From Pollutibacter soli (GTDB lineage: Bacteria > Bacteroidota > Bacteroidia > Chitinophagales > Chitinophagaceae): a stretch of DNA of 64,000 nt. A model generated the notes under the pieces. The model made no database searches. It had not been told where the DNA came from and was given only the letters and a program-made list of their open reading frames with translations. Made by a program: the position numbers and the translations under genes. Of the stretch, positions 44,981 to 53,498 are shown in pieces. Each line of letters starts with the position of its first letter. Within the stretch, counting starts at the first letter, position 1. Location: positions 124,001-188,000 of the forward strand of contig JARJHS010000010.1 of assembly GCA_029269725.1 (NCBI GenBank), read 5' to 3'.

Positions 44981-46022
44981 CGTACCCCCTCCACTTCTCA
45001 ATTACTCCAGCCATATCCGCCGGTAAATCGCTTTCAAAAAACATCTCCTTTCTCGTGCGTGGATGAATAAAACCAAGCGTCTTTGCATGTAGGGCCTGGC
45101 GCGGACAAATGGTAAAACAATTATCGACAAACTGTTTGTACTTACTGAAAATTGTTCCCTTTACGATTTTATCACCGCCATAGGTTTCATCATTAAAAAG
45201 CGGATGACCGATATGCTGCATATGTACGCGGATCTGGTGAGTTCTTCCCGTTTCAAGGCGGCATTCAACCAGTGTCACATACCTGAATCTCTCGAGTACT
45301 GTATAATGAGTGGTAGCTTCCTTTCCATAATCGCCATCAGGAAATACATCCATGATTTTTCTGAAACGCTGATGACGGCCGACATGTCCGGTGATGGTTC
45401 CTTCTTCTTCTTCAAAATCTCCCCAAACCAATGCATGGTACCTGCGGATCACCGTATGTTCGAAAAACTGGTTCGCAAGATCACGGGATGCTTTATCCGT
45501 TTTTGCCAATAAGAGCAAGCCACTGGTATTTTTGTCGATGCGGTGCACCATTCCAAAGCGCGGAAGTGTTTCTTCGTTTACCCCTGGCTGTTGCTGCTTC
45601 AGGTGCCATGCGATGCCGTTCAGTAAAGTACCGCTGTAATTGCCATTGCCCGGATGCACTACCATCCCGGCTGTTTTGTTCACAACGATGATGTCATCAT
45701 CTTCATAGATAATAGGCAGATCCATTTTCTCCGCAACAATCACGAATTCCTCAGGTGTCGTTTCAGAAAAATAAATGATCTGATCCCCCGGCTTGATTTT
45801 ATAGTTCGATTTGATATTCTTAGAATTAACCTGCACCATTCCGCGCTCAATCGCATGCTGGATCTTATTGCGACTCCCGGCTTCCCCGATCCGCGCGATC
45901 AGAAATTTGTCGATACGCAAAGGCTCCTGCCCTTTGTCGACTTTCAGCGACAAACGCTCGTACCATTCCTCACCGGATTCTTCATTTTCTACGGGGGAGG
46001 CATTTTCTTCGCTGATATTCAT
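44955..46022 (-). CDS. RluA-family pseudouridine synthase (RluD-like)
   Basis: 355 residues. An S4 RNA-binding domain (about 25-90, with RIDKFLIARI and GMVQVNSKN) precedes the catalytic domain; the active-site Asp is in MVHRIDKNTSGLLLLAKT, followed by GRTHQIRVHMQHIGHPL. It converts uridines to pseudouridine, most likely in 23S rRNA. The ATG (complement of 46020-46022) is divergent from lipB with 51 bases between. The C terminus TLNVER comes from the repeat array and is not part of the fold. Confidence 0.94.
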   Translation of the reverse strand: MNISEENASPVENEESGEEWYERLSLKVDKGQEPLRIDKFLIARIGEAGSRNKIQHAIERGMVQVNSKNIKSNYKIKPGDQIIYFSETTPEEFVIVAEKMDLPIIYEDDDIIVVNKTAGMVVHPGNGNYSGTLLNGIAWHLKQQQPGVNEETLPRFGMVHRIDKNTSGLLLLAKTDKASRDLANQFFEHTVIRRYHALVWGDFEEEEGTITGHVGRHQRFRKIMDVFPDGDYGKEATTHYTVLERFRYVTLVECRLETGRTHQIRVHMQHIGHPLFNDETYGGDKIVKGTIFSKYKQFVDNCFTICPRQALHAKTLGFIHPRTRKEMFFESDLPADMAGVIEKWRGYVKTLNVER

Positions 46023-46061
46023 CTGAAAAGTTTCCGCAAAGTTAAGATCAATGAAAGATTT

Positions 46062-46069
46062 TACCTTTG
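46062..46069 (+). promoter_or_regulatory. -7 promoter element TACCTTTG, nearly leaderless
   Basis: An exact TAnnTTTG match that ends four bases before the lipB ATG (TACCTTTGCCTG-ATG). The prenyltransferase gene has a near-identical arrangement (TACATTTGCCTCA-ATG). Transcription would begin at about the start codon. Confidence 0.5.
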
Positions 46070-46073
46070 CCTG

Positions 46074-46796
46074 ATGAAAGAACAGGTTCTGTTTTCTGAT
46101 CTGGGGGTGATTGAATATGGCGCTGCCTGGGATATGCAGGAAAAAATGCTGAAAGAGAAAGTGCAGCGGAAGTCCGCACTGATCACTGCTGAAGGCGAAT
46201 CAGAATCAGATGAAGGCGATTTCATTCATCATCACCTTCTTTTTTGTGAACATCCCCCTGTATATACCCTCGGCAAAAGCGGAAAAGCTTCGCATATATT
46301 GATCAACGATAAAGAACGAGAGGAACGCGGTATCGCTTTTTACAATACCAATCGCGGAGGAGATATCACTTTTCACGGCCCCGGACAGATCGTCGGCTAT
46401 CCAATCCTCGACCTCGAACGATTTTTCACCGATATCGGCAAATATCTGAGAGGACTTGAAGAAATGGTCATTCTCACACTCGCCGAATATGGTCTCAAAG
46501 GCGAAAGAAGTGCCGGTGAAACAGGCGTATGGCTAGATACAAATGATCCATCCAAAGCCCGGAAAATCTGTGCTATGGGTGTTCGTTGCAGTCGCTGGGT
46601 AACAATGCACGGATTTGCGCTCAACGTAAACACCGATCTGAACTATTTTAATTACATCATTCCCTGCGGAATCCAGGATAAAAAAGTAGCGTCACTTGAT
46701 GTTGAACTTAGCTACCGTGTTCCACTAGCCGAAGTTTCAGGAAAACTCAGGAAAAACTTTGAGAAAGTATTTGATTGTGAAATCGTTGTACGTTAA
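46074..46796 (+). CDS. lipB: octanoyltransferase LipB
   Basis: 240 residues. It transfers octanoyl from acyl carrier protein to lipoate-dependent enzymes. NRGGDITFHGPGQIVGYPI is the signature loop; KICAMGVRCSRWVTMHGFALNV contains the catalytic Lys (shown in part), and the catalytic Cys is in IIPCGI. The frame is open 140 codons upstream but that part is antisense to the rluD-like gene; the ATG at 46074 gives the normal family length. The TAA stop is in a period-7 array. Confidence 0.95.
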   Translation: MKEQVLFSDLGVIEYGAAWDMQEKMLKEKVQRKSALITAEGESESDEGDFIHHHLLFCEHPPVYTLGKSGKASHILINDKEREERGIAFYNTNRGGDITFHGPGQIVGYPILDLERFFTDIGKYLRGLEEMVILTLAEYGLKGERSAGETGVWLDTNDPSKARKICAMGVRCSRWVTMHGFALNVNTDLNYFNYIIPCGIQDKKVASLDVELSYRVPLAEVSGKLRKNFEKVFDCEIVVR

Positions 46797-46822
46797 ATGT
46801 AGAACGTTAAACGTACAACCTT
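46788..46822. repeat. period-7 array (GAACGTT) between convergent genes
   Basis: gtacgtt, aaatgta, gaacgtt, aaacgta, caacctt. The lipB stop (46794-46796) is inside, and the stop of the convergent minus-strand gene (complement of 46821-46823) lies at the other end. The whole 24-bp gap between the two genes is made of this array. Confidence 0.85.
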
Positions 46823-47528
46823 ACCGGTCTTTTGGTATATAAAACTTATTCTTCTCCTTCAAAGTTCCATTCTCATACAGTTCAAATTTGAACCATCCTG
46901 CATGATGGAAATTGGATTTGTCGAGCGTTAATACGGGTTCGGCGATCTTTTCCATTTCAAAAAGCTGCGTGCCGTTTTCCCTGAGGAATTTGATATTGTA
47001 TTGCTTGCTTTTCGATTCGGGTAAAGCAATTACCACATTGCCGTCATTGTTGGTGAAGATGAATACCGAGGGCGTAAATAAATTACGCGTATCGAGAGAT
47101 TTTATTTTTGATGAATCTTTAACTCCAGGTGTTGGCCTGCCATTATAATCATTCCCGACCGGTGTGTAATTAGCTATTGTGCCATTATCCAGAACCGGCC
47201 TTTTAATGCCGGTAAAAAAATATTGCCCACGTGCCATCTGCACATAAATACGATAGTAATGATTGGCGTTTGGAGCCCGGCTGTCGAGATATCCATTTGT
47301 GATCGAAGTCGCGTCCGGGATCGTCATAATCGTTTTGAATCCACGAAGACTGTCGGTTGAACGTTGAATACTGATTTGTACCAGGCTGTCAAAAGGGTTA
47401 ACCCAACTGAGAATAACTTTCCCGCCCCTGTTGACGATAGAAAAATTGGGCAATGTGTCCTGGGCCTCAACGGATAAGGCAGATACGATCAGAATCAAAA
47501 AAATGCCCAGTCTGCAGAATCTTATCAT
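46821..47528 (-). CDS. secreted protein with fibronectin III-like domain
   Basis: 235 residues. Signal peptide (first about 22 residues, ending VEAQ), then a domain at about 28-110 with a fibronectin III-like pattern: GGKVILSWVNPFD and NHYYRIYVQM. The last about 75 residues (FTNNDGNVVIALPES, YNIKFLRENGTQLFEM, GWFKFELYENGTL) resemble a type IX-type sorting domain but lack the typical ending, so secretion by that route is only possible. Function unknown; a structural or binding role fits. It is convergent with lipB. Confidence 0.75.
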   Translation of the reverse strand: MIRFCRLGIFLILIVSALSVEAQDTLPNFSIVNRGGKVILSWVNPFDSLVQISIQRSTDSLRGFKTIMTIPDATSITNGYLDSRAPNANHYYRIYVQMARGQYFFTGIKRPVLDNGTIANYTPVGNDYNGRPTPGVKDSSKIKSLDTRNLFTPSVFIFTNNDGNVVIALPESKSKQYNIKFLRENGTQLFEMEKIAEPVLTLDKSNFHHAGWFKFELYENGTLKEKNKFYIPKDR

Positions 47529-47590
47529 GGTGGAGAGGAAACGTGAAAATGTTTACAAAGGTATCTGGCAAATATAATAAGCTGATTTCG

Positions 47591-48499
47591 TCAAAACGAT
47601 AGAAGACCTCTTTTTAGCGATCTGTTTCCCTGCAACCCGCCCGAGTGCAGGGCCAGGATTTTTGATCCTTCCGGAAAAAAATTATTGATTACCAGGTCAT
47701 TTATAGCATACATTAATTTGCCGGTATATACGAAATCAGTAGGGATTCCATGGTGCTCGTAAAATTCATTCATAAAACTGATCAGCATTTCATTTCTCCG
47801 GGCATAGCCCCCGAAATGATAATCTTCAATGAGTTCCCATCTTTTTCCGATAGCATGATCCGGAAGGATTGCCTGGATTTCATTTTTAAGACTATACGCA
47901 TTCTTAAGTACCGGAATACCAATGCATTGTTGACCTGGTGAAGCTCTGCTGATAAGTCCAGCGAGTGTGGTGCCGGTACCACAGGCACAAAAGATCAGGT
48001 TATAATGACTGATCCCCTTGAAATTCATGATTTCGGCTGCACCGGAAACCCCCGCTGCTCCGTGACCTCCTTCTGGTACTGTAAGGTAACCTGTCTCATA
48101 GATGGGCAGACCAAAATGTTCTGTTTTTGAATTTTCCCTGTACGCTGACCGATCGACAAAGCGAAGGTCCATTCCCAACGACGCCGCATCCATTAACGTT
48201 GAAGAAGGCTCTTCCGGCATTTCTCCCCTGATGATCCCAATACTTTTCAGTCCTTCTCCGGCAGCTGCAGCTGCGGTGGCAAGAATATGATTCGACCAGG
48301 CGCCTCCAAAGGTCAGCAGACCTTTCTTACCCAGTTTTTTTGCGTTTTCTATATAGAATTTAAGCTTGAAATATTTATTTCCGGAGATCACTGGGTGGAC
48401 CTGATCAAGGCGCAAAACGTCCCATCTCAGGCCGGCATCTGAATTTTCTTTAATAACCGATTGAATTGTACAATTTTGTAGATTAATTCCGTTATTCAT
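47591..48499 (-). CDS. PLP-dependent ACC deaminase/D-cysteine desulfhydrase family protein
   Basis: 302 residues of the tryptophan-synthase-beta fold (type II PLP). The PLP lysine is in SGNKYFKLKFYI, and TFGGAWSNHILA is the Ser/Asn substrate-binding motif; CACGTGTTLAGL binds the PLP phosphate. Members act as 1-aminocyclopropane-1-carboxylate deaminases, D-cysteine desulfhydrases or related lyases; the sequence alone does not choose. It is divergent from the nucleotidyltransferase gene (71-bp gap). Confidence 0.88.
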   Translation of the reverse strand: MNNGINLQNCTIQSVIKENSDAGLRWDVLRLDQVHPVISGNKYFKLKFYIENAKKLGKKGLLTFGGAWSNHILATAAAAAGEGLKSIGIIRGEMPEEPSSTLMDAASLGMDLRFVDRSAYRENSKTEHFGLPIYETGYLTVPEGGHGAAGVSGAAEIMNFKGISHYNLIFCACGTGTTLAGLISRASPGQQCIGIPVLKNAYSLKNEIQAILPDHAIGKRWELIEDYHFGGYARRNEMLISFMNEFYEHHGIPTDFVYTGKLMYAINDLVINNFFPEGSKILALHSGGLQGNRSLKRGLLSF

Positions 48500-48570
48500 A
48501 ATAGTTTAAAACGGCGCTGTAACATAATTACACCTTAATTTTAAACCCAAAGATCAAAAAATCGAACCTG

Positions 48571-49491
48571 ATGAAACCAACTTTGATGATTTTAGCGGCT
48601 GGTATGGCTTCCCGGTATGGGGGAATGAAGCAGATTGAAGCATTTGGACCTGGCGGAGAGACCATCATGGACTATTCTATTTATGATGCTATCCGCGCTG
48701 GCTTTGGAAAAATTGTATTTATTATCAGAAAGGAATTCGCTGATGATTTTAAAGCGATTTTCGAACCCAAGCTGGAAGGGAAAGTTGAAACAGCTTATGT
48801 TTTCCAGGATCTCCGCAGCGAACTGGGCAATTTCCAGGTGCCTGCAGACAGAACAAAACCCTGGGGAACAGCACACGCTGTATTGTGTGCAGCTGATGCT
48901 ATCAATGAACCTTTCGCTGTAATTAATGCAGATGATTTCTACGGCTATGATGCTTTTCAGAAAGCTTACCAGTTTTTAACGAAAGAGTGCGACGACAAAA
49001 CCTTCTCGATCATTGGTTATGAACTGTTGAAAACGTTATCTGAATACGGTACTGTAAACAGGGGAGTCTGTGAAGTTGATGGCAATGGCAACCTGAGCTC
49101 AATTGCTGAACGTTTGAATATCAGTATGCAGAACGGACATATACTCTGTGATGATCAGCAGCAACCAGCTGAATTGCCTATCAACAGTTATGTGTCAATG
49201 AACTTCTGGTGTTTTTCACCTACTGTATTTGATTATTCAAGAAGACTGTTCCATGAATTTTTAGCGGAAAAAGGCAATCAACCAAAATCAGAATTTTTTA
49301 TTCCGATTGTGGCTGACCGTTATATCCAGGAAGGACAGGGTGTAATCAAAGTAATACCTACTTCAGCATTGTGGTTTGGTGTTACATATAAAGATGATGC
49401 GCCAGCTGTGAGAAACAGCATCAATACGCTGGTAGAGCAGGGAGTATATCCACCGAAATTGTGGCCTTCGAATGTGAAGACACCTGCATAA
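48571..49491 (+). CDS. sugar nucleotidyltransferase family protein
   Basis: 306 residues. MILAAGMASRYGGMKQ is the NTP-binding GxGxR/K-like signature of the NTP_transferase fold; GPGGETIMDYSIYDAI is a distinctive variant, and INADDFYG carries the metal-binding Asp pair. The family makes NDP-sugars from sugar phosphates; the specific substrate is unknown. A Rho-independent terminator follows 28 bp after the stop. It is a single-gene unit by orientation. Confidence 0.85.
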   Translation: MKPTLMILAAGMASRYGGMKQIEAFGPGGETIMDYSIYDAIRAGFGKIVFIIRKEFADDFKAIFEPKLEGKVETAYVFQDLRSELGNFQVPADRTKPWGTAHAVLCAADAINEPFAVINADDFYGYDAFQKAYQFLTKECDDKTFSIIGYELLKTLSEYGTVNRGVCEVDGNGNLSSIAERLNISMQNGHILCDDQQQPAELPINSYVSMNFWCFSPTVFDYSRRLFHEFLAEKGNQPKSEFFIPIVADRYIQEGQGVIKVIPTSALWFGVTYKDDAPAVRNSINTLVEQGVYPPKLWPSNVKTPA

Positions 49492-49497
49492 AAAATT

Positions 49498-49576
49498 CCG
49501 GAAATTATTTCATACTGAAGCTGTCTTTAGCGAGATGGCTTTTTTGTTTGAAGTAAATCGATGAAATAATTTCCGG
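49498..49576. repeat. 79-bp element with perfect 16-bp terminal inverted repeats
   Basis: CCGGAAATTATTTCAT at 49498-49513 is matched by its exact complement at 49561-49576. Between them lies a Rho-independent terminator. The CCGGAAAT end also occurs in the inverted repeat at 43094-43131. It could be a large stem at the mRNA 3' end or a miniature inverted-repeat element. Confidence 0.65.
49519..49545 (+). terminator. Rho-independent terminator
   Basis: AGCTGTCT (49519-49526) pairs with AGATGGCT (49533-49540) with two G-T pairs and a six-base loop, followed by a six-T run. It serves the nucleotidyltransferase gene. Confidence 0.75.
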
Positions 49577-50112
49577 CGCGAAGTAATTGATCGCAGTTTT
49601 CGACGTGGTTTGTACCGCATTTCAATTCTACCATCCCATCTAATTGGCAACAGTGCCACTAAAGTGAGAATGGACTTTTATTCCTTTTACATTATGCCAA
49701 TTCATTTCAGACAAGTCTTATCTCAGGTATTTGGGGCCTGCTGATTAAAGGGCAACTGGCAGCGTTCTTCGTTCATCGTTGTTCGTTGAACTGTTGCATT
49801 TTGCCGAAACGCAGAATTAAGGGATAAGAATATTAACCGAAAGCTGAGGTAACTCCGCAGCGAGGAAATTCACGCTTTGACTGTATTCCGTGTAAGCCCT
49901 GACGCGATATTTCCTTTCTAATTCAAAATTGAATGTGGTTGCACATTAAACAGCAGACCCTATTTAGATGGGCGGTAGGTATTAGGATCTTATCGAGCCG
50001 CCAGGCTCGCTGAGTTCTTACAGCTGGCATCAATCTCATCTAAGAAAAGACTTCGTCAAAAGAAATTCCCTGACTCTATAATTTTGAATATCCGTTGGTT
50101 CGCTGATCTGCA
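49577..50112. other. intergenic region with heptads and a hairpin
   Basis: No coding frame was recognised. It holds the heptads cgttctt, cgttcat, cgttgtt, cgttgaa (49763-49790) and a perfect CGAGCC-GCCA-GGCTCG hairpin (49994-50009) that is a forerunner of the hairpin in the 51-bp repeats that start at 50113. Confidence 0.6.
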
Positions 50113-50715
50113 GAGCGCTTAGTCTCGACGATTTTTAAGTAATCGCAGTTCGACGATATAGTAGAGCCGTTAGTCCTGATAATTTTAAGGAACCACAGGT
50201 CAAGAAATAGCAGAGCCGTTAGTCCCGATGATTTTAAAGGACCATAGGTTCAATGAAATAGCCGTGCACTTGGTCTCGACGATTTTTAATAGAATCGCGG
50301 GTTCGACGATATAGTAGAGCCGTTAGTCCTGATGTTTTTAAAGAACCACAGGTTCACTAAAATAGCAGAGCTGTTGGTCTCAACGATTTTTTAAGTATTC
50401 GCAGTTCGACGATATAGTAGAGCCGTTAGTCCCGATAATTTTAAAGAATCACAGGTTCAAGAAATAGCAGAGCTGTTGGTCTCGACGATTTTTTAAAGAA
50501 TCGCAGGTTCGACGATACAGTAGAGCCGTTAGTCCCGATGATTTTAAATAACCATAGGTTCAATGAAATAACAGAGCTGTTGGTCTCGACGATTTTTTAA
50601 AGAATCGCAAGTTCGACGATACAGTAGAGCCGTTAGGCTCGATGATCTTATAACGGCGGATTTCAATCCGCCGTAAGAGCTGACCTGGATAAAAAAGAGC
50701 CGTTAGGCTCGGCCA
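50113..50715. repeat. array of about 12-13 imperfect 51-bp units with two hairpins each
   Basis: Unit starts: 50113, 50164, 50213, 50264, 50317, 50368, 50420, 50470, 50523, 50574, 50627, with truncated units at 50677 and 50697. Two subtypes alternate: one reads gagccgttagtcccgatg, the other gagctgttggtctcgacg. Each unit has a second motif GAAYC-NCA-GGTTC that can form a 5-bp hairpin, kept by G-T pairs in several copies. The outer copies at 50627 and 50697 keep the perfect hairpin GAGCC-GTTA-GGCTC. One unit carries a 10-bp stem ACGGCGGATT-TC-AATCCGCCGT (50653-50674). Unit lengths from 49 to 53 bp exclude a coding repeat. Confidence 0.85.
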
Positions 50716-50772
50716 ATTTTCAGGTGACTTCCATCGGATTTTAATATCTTCCTGAAAAGGAAAACCGATAAA

Positions 50773-52035
50773 ATGCGACGTACTATTCTCCTTGCACCAA
50801 TTCTTTTTTTAAGTTTTCACGCGATAGCTCAAAGCACGGTTTCCATTTTACTAAAACCGGATCGCGTATTTGACGGTGAACAGGTGTTTACAAATTATTG
50901 GGTTCTTGTTGATTCAGGAAAGATCACTGCTGTTGGCGCAGCAGGTTCGTTCGCTGTACCGAAAAACTGTTCGACGATTGTATTGAAAGGGCAGACTTTA
51001 TTACCCGGACTGATTGAGGGCCATTCGCATATTTTCCTGCATCCTTACAATGAAACAAAATGGGAAGATCAGGTATTAAAAGAATCCCGTGCTGAACGCA
51101 ATGCACGCGCTGTAAATCATCTTCGCGCTACTTTGAAAGCGGGTTTCACAACTACTCGTGACCTGGGTACTGAAGGGTTGATGTATGATGATGTGGGAAT
51201 GAAGATCGCGTTGATGAAAGGAATTATTCCTGGTCCGGATCTCATTACCTCCACACGTGCTATTGTAGCGACTGGAAGTTATGCACCCGTATCTCCATCC
51301 CCGGATGTGACCTTACCGCAAGGCGCAGCCGAAGCTGATGGCGTCGCGGGCCTCGTTCATGAGGCACGCACACAGATAGGGAAGGGGGCTGATTTTATAA
51401 AAGTATATGCAGATGTTCCCTGGGCACCTGGAAAAAGAGCATCGCCTTCATTTACCGAAGCAGAACTGAAAGCGCTTGTCGATGCGGTAAATTCCTCCGG
51501 TCGCTACGTTGCTGCGCATGCAGTTACCGCGGAAGGCATGCGTCGTGCTGTTGAAGCTGGTGTAAAAACATTGGAGCATGGTGACCAGGGAACGCGTGAA
51601 GTTTTTGAGTTGATGAAAGCGAAAGGAGTCGGTTATTGCGCAACGCTTGCGGCAGCAGAAGCCTATGCTGAATATGCCGGATGGGTAAAGGGTCGCGATC
51701 CCGAACCCGCAAGCGTAACCGAAAAGAAAGTCAGTTTTAAGCTCGCGGTGGATATTGGTGTAAAGATCTGCATGGGCGGCGATGTTGGTGTCTATGCCCA
51801 TGGCGACAACGCCCGTGAAATGGAACTGATGGTCGAGTATGGAATGAAACCACTGGATGTACTCAAAGCCACTACCAGCGTGAATGCCGATGTATTTGGC
51901 ATCGATCAGAAAGCCGGCAGGATTCGTACAGGACTGCCCGCAGATATATTAGTTGTGGAAGGTGATCCTTCTGTGAATATTAAGCAGATTCGGAATGTGA
52001 GGTTGGTGTTGAAGAATGGAACAGCGGTGAAGTAG
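50773..52035 (+). CDS. secreted amidohydrolase family protein
   Basis: 420 residues with a signal peptide (about 1-19, ending AIAQ). The metal-dependent amidohydrolase fold is shown by PGLIEGHSHIF (HxH), FIKVYADVPWAPG (bridging Lys), AAHAVTAEGM (His), EHGDQGT (His) and MGGDVGVYAHGDNA (Asp). It resembles imidazolonepropionase-like or prolidase-like amidohydrolases that many Bacteroidota export; the substrate is unknown. It follows the 51-bp repeat array and has no clear -7 element. Confidence 0.88.
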   Translation: MRRTILLAPILFLSFHAIAQSTVSILLKPDRVFDGEQVFTNYWVLVDSGKITAVGAAGSFAVPKNCSTIVLKGQTLLPGLIEGHSHIFLHPYNETKWEDQVLKESRAERNARAVNHLRATLKAGFTTTRDLGTEGLMYDDVGMKIALMKGIIPGPDLITSTRAIVATGSYAPVSPSPDVTLPQGAAEADGVAGLVHEARTQIGKGADFIKVYADVPWAPGKRASPSFTEAELKALVDAVNSSGRYVAAHAVTAEGMRRAVEAGVKTLEHGDQGTREVFELMKAKGVGYCATLAAAEAYAEYAGWVKGRDPEPASVTEKKVSFKLAVDIGVKICMGGDVGVYAHGDNAREMELMVEYGMKPLDVLKATTSVNADVFGIDQKAGRIRTGLPADILVVEGDPSVNIKQIRNVRLVLKNGTAVK

Positions 52036-52391
52036 TTTGCAGCAGGAACATCTTTCTGATCAAGCCCAGCGATTCCTTTAACAAATTTTTTCTCCGGGAC
52101 AAATCCCCGGGCAATTGAAATGCTTTGTTGCCGTTGAAGCGGCAGTGGCTATGAAACAGGAAGATGATGTTTATGTAAGTTGTCAGTTGTCAGAAAAAGC
52201 CCAAACAGCCAGTTTATAGTTTCCGGTGAAACAGCTATTCGGCGAAAAACGAAAAACGAAAAATAAAAAAAGCCGCAACATTACTTGCGGCCTCTCTGAA
52301 ACTGATAATTTATGACATTAGATGGTCGGCAATTCCGATAAACTAAGAACTAAGAACTATGAACTAACAACTCCTTCTTACTACTCCCTAC
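52036..52391. other. 356-bp intergenic region
   Basis: Contains the heptads cgaaaaa (three), taaaaaa (52243-52270), a minus-strand terminator (52261-52291), and a compound heptad array from 52341 that runs into the protease stop codon. Otherwise no feature is seen. Confidence 0.5.
52261..52291 (-). terminator. Rho-independent terminator for the sigma/protease operon
   Basis: GCCGCAA-CATTAC-TTGCGGC (52272-52291) has a 7-bp perfect stem; on the minus strand it is followed by seven T, then ATTT (complement of 52261-52271). It lies 100 bases beyond the protease stop codon. Confidence 0.75.
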
Positions 52392-52396
52392 TTACT
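52341..52396. repeat. compound period-7 array (AACTAAG then TCTTACT)
   Basis: aactaag, aactaag, aactatg, aactaac, aactcct, tcttact, actccct, acttact, in one phase. The stop codon of the protease gene (complement of 52392-52394) is in the last unit. Confidence 0.88.
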
Positions 52397-53498
52397 TATT
52401 CTCCACCACCTTCACCATATAAATACAATTCTCAATCGACTTCACCTGCTGCACTCGCTCCAGATTTTTTATCGAAGAAGAAGTATGCAGCCTGATATGG
52501 TGAGCCGTATCTTTTTTCTTCAGTTCGTCAACAACCCGAAGAATATTCTGTGATTTGATTGCGAAAACAAATCCCTCTGCTGTTGTCTGGCGTGCGTTAA
52601 GAATACCGATGACTTCTCCGTTTTTATTCAATACGGGACCACCACTGTTTCCAGGGTTGGCGGTAATTGAAATCTGGCAAGCCATGGTATCACCCTGCAG
52701 CCCTGATTTTGCGCTCAGGTAACCTTCACCGTATACAATTTCATCTTTAGGATAACCTAATGTAAAAATAGGCTCTGCCAATTCTGTGGAAGATTTACGG
52801 ATACCGTAAGGCAGGGTCTGCACTGCTTTGAAATCAGCATCTTTTATCTGCAGAACGGCAAGATCTCTTAGCGCATCCGTATAAACGATTTCAGCTCTGA
52901 AATCCTGTCCCTTGACATTCTGAACAAATACCTGGGCTGCATTCTGTACAACGTGTGCACTGGTGATGAGGTAACCTTTTCCATCAACGAGGAAGCTGCT
53001 GCCGCCAAATTTAATAGAGGTTCCAGGTTCAATCTTCTTTTTTACATCATTCAACTCCTTACCCTGGTGGTTGGTTTTCTGCTCCAGGCTGCTCACAATG
53101 CGACGTAGTTTTTCAATATCCTGGATAGAAGCTTTTGGTGTAACCGCGGTAACTATTCCGCTGATCACCAAAGCAGTAATACCTGCAATGGAAGCAGCCA
53201 CAGCAACAACGCGGCGGTATTTGGTCCAAAGCCTCACCAGTTTACCCTGGCTGGCAGGATCAATATCTTTTATATCACCTTTTTCCTTCAGGGTATGGTG
53301 TGTATCGTAGAGATTTGCTTTGAAGCGCTTGATCTCACCGTAGCGATCCATTTCTTCAAGGAAAAAATGATGCTCTACTACGAGCTGATCAAGTTCAGGA
53401 TTACTCTTGCGCAATTCTTCAAAGTTCTTTTTCTCCTCTGCGTTCATCTCATTGCGGAGATAACGTTCTACAGATTCCAAAAGTAAAAGCTGGTCCAT
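52392..53498 (-). CDS. membrane-bound trypsin-like protease with anti-sigma-like N terminus
   Basis: 368 residues. Cytoplasmic residues 1-90 (LLLLESVERYLRNEMNAEEKK, shown in part) resemble the N-terminal region of Bacteroidota anti-sigma factors. One membrane segment at about 95-118 is followed by a coiled coil (about 125-150) and an S1C/HtrA-type protease domain with triad His182 (SAHVV), Asp212 (RDLAV) and Ser285 (NPGNSGGP). No PDZ domain follows. The ATG overlaps the sigma factor stop by one base (TGATG), so both are translated together. I infer that it anchors the sigma factor at the membrane and senses or processes periplasmic stress. The alternative is a plain HtrA-like protease with a spurious similarity in its tail. 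Confidence 0.85.
   Translation of the reverse strand: MDQLLLLESVERYLRNEMNAEEKKNFEELRKSNPELDQLVVEHHFFLEEMDRYGEIKRFKANLYDTHHTLKEKGDIKDIDPASQGKLVRLWTKYRRVVAVAASIAGITALVISGIVTAVTPKASIQDIEKLRRIVSSLEQKTNHQGKELNDVKKKIEPGTSIKFGGSSFLVDGKGYLITSAHVVQNAAQVFVQNVKGQDFRAEIVYTDALRDLAVLQIKDADFKAVQTLPYGIRKSSTELAEPIFTLGYPKDEIVYGEGYLSAKSGLQGDTMACQISITANPGNSGGPVLNKNGEVIGILNARQTTAEGFVFAIKSQNILRVVDELKKKDTAHHIRLHTSSSIKNLERVQQVKSIENCIYMVKVVENK

Noticed and set aside
45654-46073. 140-codon N-terminal extension of the lipB reading frame
   Set aside because: It is antisense to the rluD-like gene, has no LipB similarity, and the ATG at 46074 gives the usual LipB length with a promoter element just upstream.
50113-50715. 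CRISPR array
   Set aside because: Units are adjacent and diverged with no unique spacers between constant repeats, and no cas genes are nearby.
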